In this document: positions 1-5,888 of the stretch, piece by piece
Numbering within the stretch: the first letter of the stretch is position 1
Layout of the letters: each line of letters opens with the position of its first letter
Made by a program: the position numbers and the translations under genes
The notes under the pieces: model-generated
What the model was told of the DNA's origin: nothing
Seen by the model: the letters and a program-made list of their open reading frames with translations, nothing else
Databases searched by the model: none
NCBI GenBank assembly: GCA_041589565.1
Contig: JBFHVL010000080.1
Span: 1-14,142 of the forward strand
Length of the DNA: 14,142 bases
Direction: 5' to 3'
DNA from: Pleionea sp041589565
GTDB taxonomy: Bacteria > Pseudomonadota > Gammaproteobacteria > Enterobacterales > Kangiellaceae

Positions 1-1140
1 GATACGAAGTAGCTTATAAATTAAATAGCCGATTAGAATAAGCATCAAGCCAATGGCGATTGAATACCAAAGCAATAGTTTTCGGATTTCTAATTGATAT
101 TTACGTTCGGTTAACTTTACATTAGTTTGTTCCTGTTTAATGGCTTTTCTGGCATCTTCAAGCTTTCGATCGATAGAAAGTATATTAGCAAACTGCTTTT
201 CCTTTATCGCTTGTCGCTGGGCGCGTATTTGATGATATAGCTCAAAATATATTAAAGCTTTATCATGTGTATTTATCGCTTTATATGCTTGATAAAGGTG
301 TTGATATAACAACTCCAACTTGTCTTCTCGGTTTAATTGCTTAACTGGATCAATAAGTGTGAGTCCAAAGCTAACTGCCTTATTGGATTGCTGGGCTTTT
401 ATCAAACTATCGACCTGTTCAATTTGCGCTGCAATCAATAAATCTTCTCGATAATGTTTTTTAGCAAGTGAGGCAGCTTGCTCTATCATTGCGAATGAGC
501 TATCAAGTTTATTGTTATCACGATCGATTTCGGCTTTCATTAAATAAAAATAAATGCGCTGAATAGAGTCCGGATTTTTAGTAAACGCATTACTTAGTTC
601 TTTAAATATATCTTCTGATTCTTCTTGATTGTTAATTCGATGCAGGATGTATCCATAATTTAGCAATACTTTTAACTTAGTTTCCACACTTAAATGTTTT
701 GATAAGTGATAAGCGCGATTGTGAAAATCGAAGGCAATGCTAAATTGCTCTAGTTCAATGTGGGTATTGCCGATATTGCTTAAAGTACTTGCCACATTAT
801 TAGTTGAGTCTATATGTTCGTAAATTTTTAGTGCTTGATGATAATAATTAAGTGCACTTTCAAAGTCTGATAAATAGTAGAAGGTTTTGCCGATTGAATA
901 TAAAGTGTCGGCCAGAATATCTTGTCGATTTTCAATGACGGCAGACTCTTTAATGCTGAGTGCTTTTCTGTATGCGATGTCAAATTGACCATTGTTCATA
1001 GCTTGCTTGGCGATAGCGAGCTGTTGGTTAAGTGACGAATTAGTCGAGAGCGAGGTGGAAGAGAAAGCGGTGCCTGGAATGCCTAAGGTTAGGGTGGAAA
1101 TTATTACAAGCTTTGATAGGAACTTTGAGTATCGTTTCAT
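1..1140 (-). CDS. Secreted/membrane-anchored TPR protein, second of a tandem pair (3' end beyond window)
   Basis: The frame opens at an ATG at 1140 and stays open for 380 codons to the window edge, so the C-terminus is missing. The first 27 residues look like a Sec signal peptide (MKRYSKFLSKLVIISTLTLG, then a cleavage-like AFS-S). Tetratricopeptide-type helical pairs follow, clearest at about residues 75-150 (for example STLSNIGNTHIELEQFSIAF). A charged, coiled-coil-like stretch spans about 300-353. A hydrophobic helix follows at about 355-376 with basic residues after it, so the TPR part would lie in the periplasm. It has the same plan as the gene 32 bp upstream in its operon and is a diverged paralog. 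An output domain (kinase, GGDEF) could lie beyond the edge; none is visible. The gene is very AT-rich, near 30-35% GC in sampled lines. The function is unknown; a receptor or scaffold for the upstream borosin peptide is inference from linkage. Confidence 0.8.
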   Translation of the reverse strand, partial: MKRYSKFLSKLVIISTLTLGIPGTAFSSTSLSTNSSLNQQLAIAKQAMNNGQFDIAYRKALSIKESAVIENRQDILADTLYSIGKTFYYLSDFESALNYYHQALKIYEHIDSTNNVASTLSNIGNTHIELEQFSIAFDFHNRAYHLSKHLSVETKLKVLLNYGYILHRINNQEESEDIFKELSNAFTKNPDSIQRIYFYLMKAEIDRDNNKLDSSFAMIEQAASLAKKHYREDLLIAAQIEQVDSLIKAQQSNKAVSFGLTLIDPVKQLNREDKLELLYQHLYQAYKAINTHDKALIYFELYHQIRAQRQAIKEKQFANILSIDRKLEDARKAIKQEQTNVKLTERKYQLEIRKLLLWYSIAIGLMLILIGYLIYKLLRI

Positions 1141-1172
1141 TTGCTCACATTGACATATTGTTGCTTTGGAGA

Positions 1173-2315
1173 TTATTCAAAATTTTGACGCTTAACTCTT
1201 GTTCGTTGAACAATGATGACTAAGCCTAAAGTAAAAATTAACGACATAATAATGATTGCCCATTGTAGTTGGGCAATCTTTTTTAAGTATGTTTCTTCTC
1301 GTTTCTCCTGCTTCTTTCGAATCTCATTTATTTGTTTTCGGTTATCATCCAACTGTCTTTCAATAGCAATGGCCTCGGCATAAAGTTGAGTTCTTATATC
1401 TTGCGTTTCATCTAAAATCCGATGTTTCTCTTTTAAATATTGTAGAGCTTTCGACAGTTGGTTTAAATTCTCATAAGACTTATAGAGTACGTCGTAGGCA
1501 TCAGCGAGTTTGCTAAGTCGTTTATTTTCACTGTAATATTCGACGGCTTGTTCGGAAAGTGCAATGGACTTTGAATATTGTTGGTTAATAATTTGAATTT
1601 TTGCTTTTTCTAATAACGCATCGAAATAAAGTGGTTCAAATACGTCTTTAGTAATGGAGATGGCTGTATTGATGACTTCTTCTGCAATTTTTGACTTTTT
1701 ATGTGTGCGATGAACTTCTGCCAGCTGAATGGTGTAGTAAGCCATAAGTTCATTGGAGTTTTCAATGAGAGGCTTCACTTTTTTGTATTCTTCTAATGCT
1801 TGAAGATAAGCGCCTGATTTACCAAGGTCGTAAGCATAGTTTAAAAATAGCCCATGGTATAAAGGAGTAGATTTCGAATTCTGGTTGGATAACTTGATTG
1901 CAGCTTCTTCTATTTCTATGGCGGTTGAATAATCGTTTAAGTCGCTATAAATGTTAGCTTGATGACTGAGTAGTCGAACTTGATTGTCGATGTCACTAAG
2001 TTGTTCATATATTAAAAATGATTGCTGATAATAGTTAAGAGCAGAGTTGTAGTCCGCTAATAAGTAAAAGCTAGTGCCAATATACTTAAGTGCATTTGCG
2101 AGTTCAACTTGATTGTTGTCCATTATCGACTGCTCTCTCGCTAAATTGGCGAGCTTGTAAGCTTCTAAATAGTTACCAAGTGTTATTTGTTCATTAGCAA
2201 GCTGATTATAATCTTTGGCAGATTGTGAATCTCTGGCTAAGCCATTGAGCGAGATTAAAACAATAAGCACCAAAATAATAATATTGGTGCTTATTTGCGT
2301 ACTTAAATTTATCAT
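1173..2315 (-). CDS. Signal/membrane-anchored TPR protein translationally coupled to the borosin precursor
   Basis: This 380-residue protein has a hydrophobic N-terminal segment at about 11-24 that ends in a cleavage-like NGLA-RD. Five to seven degenerate TPR-like helix pairs span about 33-300; the best is residues 73-106 (ALKYIGTSFYLLADYNSALN). A Lys/Glu/Gln-rich coiled coil lies at about 305-350, a transmembrane helix at about 352-370 and a short basic tail (RTRVKRQNFE). The topology predicts a periplasmic TPR domain anchored by the C-terminal helix with a cytosolic tail. This resembles the sensor half of TPR histidine kinases, but with no kinase domain. Its ATG shares ATGA with the stop of the precursor peptide gene. 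No Shine-Dalgarno sequence is visible upstream, so translation probably depends on ribosomes finishing the peptide. That coupling is the strongest sign of a joint function. The exact role is unknown. Confidence 0.85.
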   Translation of the reverse strand: MINLSTQISTNIIILVLIVLISLNGLARDSQSAKDYNQLANEQITLGNYLEAYKLANLAREQSIMDNNQVELANALKYIGTSFYLLADYNSALNYYQQSFLIYEQLSDIDNQVRLLSHQANIYSDLNDYSTAIEIEEAAIKLSNQNSKSTPLYHGLFLNYAYDLGKSGAYLQALEEYKKVKPLIENSNELMAYYTIQLAEVHRTHKKSKIAEEVINTAISITKDVFEPLYFDALLEKAKIQIINQQYSKSIALSEQAVEYYSENKRLSKLADAYDVLYKSYENLNQLSKALQYLKEKHRILDETQDIRTQLYAEAIAIERQLDDNRKQINEIRKKQEKREETYLKKIAQLQWAIIIMSLIFTLGLVIIVQRTRVKRQNFE

Positions 2316-2530
2316 TTGCTAATCGTAATAACTTTTGTAGTCGATTTAAGAGTAATACTTTGTCCCAAAGCTTTCTGAATTCCAGCAACGTCTTCGTTAA
2401 GCATGAGTTGTTTTTCTTTATCAGATAAACCATATTGATCCATCACTGCATTTGGATCGGCTTTATATTTTTCTTCTAAATCAGGGTTGTTACTAATATC
2501 CGTAATTAATGTTTTTAACGCTTTTGACAT
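2312..2530 (-). CDS. Split-borosin precursor peptide (SonA-like), 72 aa
   Basis: This small acidic-helical peptide ends in a short beta-branched tail. Residues about 4-56 look like the borosin-binding domain (related in sequence to LigA-type helical domains): a helix, then NPDLEEKYKADPNAVMDQYG, then LSDKEKQLMLNED. The same pattern of Asp/Tyr-Lys/Pro-x-Ala-Val-Met/Gly-Leu-[ST]-Asp occurs, from memory, in Shewanella SonA. Residues about 57-72 (QSITLKSTTKVITISK) would be the core; V67, I68, T69 and I70 are the likeliest backbone N-methylation sites by position and chemistry, which is inference. The start at 2530 is fixed by the strong AAAGGAG sequence 8 nt upstream, which lies inside the last codons of the methyltransferase gene (its TAA is 2 bp away). 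The stop overlaps the next gene by ATGA. No Cys, double-Gly leader or signal peptide is present. Automated annotation may call it hypothetical or LigA-like. Confidence 0.85.
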   Translation of the reverse strand: MSKALKTLITDISNNPDLEEKYKADPNAVMDQYGLSDKEKQLMLNEDVAGIQKALGQSITLKSTTKVITISK

Positions 2531-2532
2531 TT

Positions 2533-3336
2533 TTATTGCTCCTTTGTTGATTGATTAGAGTTATCAAGATTCCACTTGTTAATAAAATCAGTGTCTTTTT
2601 TAATCGTTGATAATGCTGGAATGTAGAGTGTTGAAATTTCGTTTATCGTGACGTCGGTAAGTTCATCAATTGAGATGTTCTCAATTCTCGATCTAAACGC
2701 TGGGATTACCTTGCTTTCAAAGATAGTGACCTGATGGTCAAGTGGGTAATGTTGTGACAGCTTGTCTTTAAGCATCGCCATAGCGAGATCATGAGGTTTA
2801 ATATTAGTCGAGAAACTCAAATCACCGGCTACACCAAGTTGCCATAGCACCATAGGAGCACTCGTGTTGACAGGTAATTTATGCAATAACCAAAAAGTCG
2901 CTTCATAGGACTGGCAGCCTACACTTCCTGGATCAAATTCGAGTTCAGAATAAAGGCACGCCTCGGCTGATATTCCAGGTAACATAAAGGCTGTGCAGCC
3001 AAACTCTCTTGCTTGTTGAATAACCTCAAACGAAGGCGTAACAAATACACCAGGATGACCGTAAAACACGGCGACTACTTTTTTGTCTTGCCGTACTCCT
3101 TCCATAATGCGCTCGACCATCATGGTGTAGGTATCGCGACGATTTTCAGTTTTCTGGTAGCAGTCTCCCAGATAAATTAGATTGTCGTTGAGTGATTGCA
3201 GATACTCTACGCCGAGAGGGTCAGGCACAATATGATACACACAGTCAGCAGCTTCAATATGACGCTTGGCTTCCTGAGTAATGTGTTGGGGAGTGATAAG
3301 TCCGGTGCCTACCACAACAAGACGACCTTTGGACAT
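2533..3336 (-). CDS. Borosin alpha-N-methyltransferase (SonM-like, tetrapyrrole-methylase fold)
   Basis: This 267-residue SAM-dependent enzyme is predicted to methylate backbone amides in the C-terminus of the adjacent peptide, in trans. Visible motifs are the N-terminal VVVGTGL (residues 7-13), typical of the tetrapyrrole-methylase fold; ENRRDTY (64-70); YGHPGVF (92-98, SAM site); PGISAEACLYSELEFDPG (120-137); and QSYEAT (142-147). Y60, R66 and Y70 have the same spacing as the catalytic Tyr66/Arg72/Tyr76 of the fungal borosin enzyme OphMA. The sequence resembles, from memory, Shewanella SonM along its whole length. Unlike fungal enzymes it is not fused to its substrate; it ends at about residue 267 and the peptide is a separate gene. 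ATG 3336 is the first in-frame start after an in-frame TAA 21 bp upstream; the ribosome site is weak. A tetrapyrrole (CysG/CobA) role is unlikely given the RRDTY motif and the neighbour. Confidence 0.88.
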   Translation of the reverse strand: MSKGRLVVVGTGLITPQHITQEAKRHIEAADCVYHIVPDPLGVEYLQSLNDNLIYLGDCYQKTENRRDTYTMMVERIMEGVRQDKKVVAVFYGHPGVFVTPSFEVIQQAREFGCTAFMLPGISAEACLYSELEFDPGSVGCQSYEATFWLLHKLPVNTSAPMVLWQLGVAGDLSFSTNIKPHDLAMAMLKDKLSQHYPLDHQVTIFESKVIPAFRSRIENISIDELTDVTINEISTLYIPALSTIKKDTDFINKWNLDNSNQSTKEQ

Positions 3337-3434
3337 AGAATACTTTGTTTGATGTTATTGTGGGTTTTATGTTGCCAGTATTGAGTGGCTGCGTCCAGAG
3401 TAAAATTAGACGCAAGTATCGGAATTCTTTTAGA
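3337..3434 (-). promoter_or_regulatory. rsxE-borosin intergenic region, possible weak promoter and dyad
   Basis: These 98 bp separate the rsxE stop from the methyltransferase start. The best sigma70-like match reading leftward is TTTACT (complement of 3399-3404), a 16-bp spacer and AATACT (complement of 3377-3382), only 4/6 in each box. A 6-bp perfect dyad, TGCGTC at 3390-3395 and GACGCA at 3409-3414, has a 13-nt loop and no U tract, so it is not a convincing terminator and may be an operator or chance. Read-through from the rsx operon cannot be excluded. Confidence 0.3.
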
Positions 3435-4145
3435 TTATAGGTTTTCTGGCTGTGCGATATTGGTATTTGAAACTGAAATAGCCTTTGTTTGTGCCGCTCG
3501 TTCTGCGCGTTTACTGTCGATAACATTTTTCAGGGCAATTAAGAGTCCCAGTGCAATAAAGGCCCCCGGAGGTAATATCGCAAATAGGAAGGATTGTTCC
3601 AGATTTACAACATGAATGGTCAGCGATCGCGCCCATTCGCCTAACAGCAGGTGAGCACCGTCGAACAGAGTTCCCTGACCAAACAGTTCTCGGATTGCGC
3701 CCAGTAGTACCAGAACGGCTGAAAAGCCCACCCCTTGGGTCAAGCCATCGACGAAAGAAGGAATTATGCCATTTTTTGAGGCAAAAGCTTCGGCTCGGCC
3801 AATGATGGTGCAGTTGGTGACGATGAGTGGAATAAAGATCCCCAGCACCAGGTAGAGTTCGTAGGTGAAGGCATTCATCAATAACTGCGTATTGGTTACA
3901 AAGGAGGCGATCATCATGACAAATACTGGTATTCGAATTTCTTTGGGGATCCAGTGGCGAACAAAGGAAACCGAAACATTGGAGCCAACCAACACCATGG
4001 TGGTGGCAATGCCAAGGCCCAAGCCATTGATGAGAGTATTACTCACGGCGAGTAATGGGCATAACCCTAATAACTGTACCAGTGCAGGGTTGTTTTTCCA
4101 TAACCCATCAATACTAATTTGACGGTAGTTGACGGCGTTACTCAT
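3435..4145 (-). CDS. rsxE: Electron transport complex subunit RsxE/RnfE
   Basis: This polytopic inner-membrane subunit of the Rnf/Rsx complex is homologous to RsxA and inserted in the opposite sense. It has about six hydrophobic helices. GLWKNNPALVQLLGLCPLLA near the N-terminus and IPLIVTNCTIIGRAEAFA are family signatures. C29 and C112 match the cysteines that, in solved Rnf/Nqr structures, form a [2Fe-2S] site with RsxA inside the membrane. I chose ATG 4145 (236 aa), eight bases inside rsxG. It aligns with the E. coli start (MS...GLWKNN) and has GTGGAG 6 nt upstream. A GTG at 4157 is possible but would use that ribosome site as coding sequence. It is the last gene of the operon; nth, which often follows it, is absent here. 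Confidence 0.96.
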   Translation of the reverse strand: MSNAVNYRQISIDGLWKNNPALVQLLGLCPLLAVSNTLINGLGLGIATTMVLVGSNVSVSFVRHWIPKEIRIPVFVMMIASFVTNTQLLMNAFTYELYLVLGIFIPLIVTNCTIIGRAEAFASKNGIIPSFVDGLTQGVGFSAVLVLLGAIRELFGQGTLFDGAHLLLGEWARSLTIHVVNLEQSFLFAILPPGAFIALGLLIALKNVIDSKRAERAAQTKAISVSNTNIAQPENL

Positions 4146-4779
4146 GTTTGGCTCCACAACTGTTGGGGCTATTAAAGATCACCGATTTGTGAATGCGGAA
4201 AAAACTCAGTCCTTTTTCGATAGCGCCGAGTACAGCGCGAGGAGTGATTGTAGCTCCGGTAAACGAATCAAATCGGCCGCCATCCTTTTTGACTTTCCAT
4301 TGTTCGCCGGGGGTATTGTCCAAAGACAACCCTTTAAACTGCATAATCCAATTGGACTTTCGACGCTCAATTTTATCGCCTAATCCGGGCGTTTCGTTGT
4401 GTTGAATGACGCGCACACCAGCGATGGATTCATCGTGGTACACGCCGATAATCAACTCAATTTTGCCGCTATAACCATCGGGTGCAGTGACTGTAAAGAC
4501 AGCCGCAACGGGCTGTCCATTGTTCAGCATACGATAAAAGCGAGTGTTTTGACTCGCGTTTAGAACGCCTTGAGAATCTAGGGAAACACAATCGTGGTAG
4601 ACATCGTTGTTGTATTGGTTGGGTGGCACCAGATCACTCAAAGTGCGAGCCAGTTTAGCCTGCATTTCGGCTTTGATTTTATCTTTGGTGATGTGATTGA
4701 AGATGGCGTTTAGACCAATAGACACCAAAGCAAAAGCTGCCAGAATTAATGCGTTACGATAAATGGACCGAGCTAGCAT
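4138..4779 (-). CDS. rsxG: Electron transport complex subunit RsxG/RnfG (covalent FMN)
   Basis: This 213-residue subunit has one N-terminal transmembrane helix (about residues 8-27) and a periplasmic FMN-binding domain. The motif DSFTGATITP carries the family S/T-G-A-T sequence, and T177 is the expected threonine that takes FMN as a phosphoester, added by ApbE/Ftp (not in this window). HNETPGLGDKIE (127-138) is also typical. It passes electrons between RsxD and the rest of the complex. AGGAG lies 10 nt before ATG 4779. The start is 51 bp after the rsxD stop, the loosest junction in the operon, and the gene overlaps rsxE by 8 bp. Length is close to the E. coli protein (about 206 aa). Confidence 0.96.
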   Translation of the reverse strand: MLARSIYRNALILAAFALVSIGLNAIFNHITKDKIKAEMQAKLARTLSDLVPPNQYNNDVYHDCVSLDSQGVLNASQNTRFYRMLNNGQPVAAVFTVTAPDGYSGKIELIIGVYHDESIAGVRVIQHNETPGLGDKIERRKSNWIMQFKGLSLDNTPGEQWKVKKDGGRFDSFTGATITPRAVLGAIEKGLSFFRIHKSVIFNSPNSCGAKHE

Positions 4780-4830
4780 AAGGTTGCTGCTCCTGCGCGG
4801 TGATCTGAAAACGAGCGACCCAGTTGCAAG

Positions 4831-5877
4831 CTAATCATAGTGCGCTCCATAGACTTTGGGCTGTGTGTAATGATCGATCAATGGTGCAGCCATATTCATT
4901 AACAACACCGCAAAGGCAATCGCGTCTGGATAGCCCCCAAAACTTCGAATCATGACTAAAATAAATCCAGCGCCCATACCAAACATCAGCCGTCCTTTAT
5001 CGGTAGTGCAGGCAGAAACGGGATCTGTGGCGATAAAAAATGCCCCCAGCATGGTAGCCCCACTGAACAGGTGAAAAAGGGGAGAAGCGAACTGTGTGTT
5101 GTCGTAAGTATGTAAAAACCCGCTGACTACAAATACGGTGAGTAAAAAGCTTACTGGAATATGCCAACGAATAAAGCCGCGTGCTAAAAGATAGAGCCCG
5201 CCAATTAAAAAGCTCAAATTAACCCATTGCCAGCCTACATTTTGCCAGCCATTGAATATTGGTTTGGATGCAATTTCATCAAGAATAAACCCGGCATTGG
5301 TCGCGGTCTTGATCTGGTCCAGTGGTGTCGCCATGGTAAAGCCATCGATACCCTGTTGATAGAACTGCACCTTGTTTCCCAGTGAATCCTGCTCTAAAAA
5401 GTAAAGTGAGGAGCTGTCGCCGAAACCAGCCACATTTAACGCCAGTTCTTGCGGTGGTAACCAGCTAGTCATGGCCACTGGAAAAGAAATCAACAGGAGA
5501 ACATAACCCGCCATAGCCGGATTAAATGGGTTATAACCCAACCCGCCATATAGATGCTTGGCAAATACGATGGCGAATAACGTACCTATGGTTGCTACCC
5601 ACCAGGGAGCTAATGGCGGCAGTGAAAGGCCTAATAAAATCGCTGTAAGCAGGGCGCTGTAATCGATCAGTCCCTCGGTAATTTTTCGGCCTCTCAGCTT
5701 AAAAATGGCAGCTTCAGTGGCTAACGCGACAAAAGCACAGGTCAGCAAGTTAAACACAACACCCCAGCCAAAAAATACCAACAATGCGAAAGCGCCGGGT
5801 ACAGTTGCTCCAATCACCTGAAGCATCAAGCGTGCGACCGAATTGTTTGAGATGGCAAAGGGAGATGATTGCACCAT
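4831..5877 (-). CDS. rsxD: Electron transport complex subunit RsxD/RnfD (covalent FMN)
   Basis: This 348-residue polytopic membrane protein of the NqrB/RnfD family has about nine or ten hydrophobic segments. HLYGGLGYNPFNPAMAGY (108-125) is a strong family signature. DGFTMATPLDQ (179-189) holds the threonine (T184) expected to carry covalent FMN. The C-terminal half includes GATMLGAFFIATDPVSACTT and the GYPDAIAFAVLLMNMAAPLID segment typical of RnfD. The subunit moves electrons through the membrane and, in ion-pumping homologs, takes part in Na+ or H+ translocation. AAAGAG lies about 7 nt before ATG 5877. The gene begins 11 bp after rsxC. Confidence 0.96.
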   Translation of the reverse strand: MVQSSPFAISNNSVARLMLQVIGATVPGAFALLVFFGWGVVFNLLTCAFVALATEAAIFKLRGRKITEGLIDYSALLTAILLGLSLPPLAPWWVATIGTLFAIVFAKHLYGGLGYNPFNPAMAGYVLLLISFPVAMTSWLPPQELALNVAGFGDSSSLYFLEQDSLGNKVQFYQQGIDGFTMATPLDQIKTATNAGFILDEIASKPIFNGWQNVGWQWVNLSFLIGGLYLLARGFIRWHIPVSFLLTVFVVSGFLHTYDNTQFASPLFHLFSGATMLGAFFIATDPVSACTTDKGRLMFGMGAGFILVMIRSFGGYPDAIAFAVLLMNMAAPLIDHYTQPKVYGAHYD

Positions 5878-5888
5878 AAGTTGGCTCT

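Noticed and set aside
2312..2530. Peptide read as a LigA-type dioxygenase small subunit or Nif11-like protein
   Set aside because: There is no dioxygenase partner. The helical leader plus beta-branched tail beside a borosin methyltransferase is explained better as a borosin precursor.
2533..3336. Annotation as a uroporphyrinogen/precorrin methyltransferase
   Set aside because: The fold is shared, but RRDTY with the Tyr-Arg-Tyr spacing and the adjacent precursor peptide point to a borosin enzyme; no tetrapyrrole genes are nearby.
4146..4157. GTG start for rsxE adding four residues
   Set aside because: GTGGAG at this spot serves better as the ribosome site for ATG 4145, which matches the family N-terminus.
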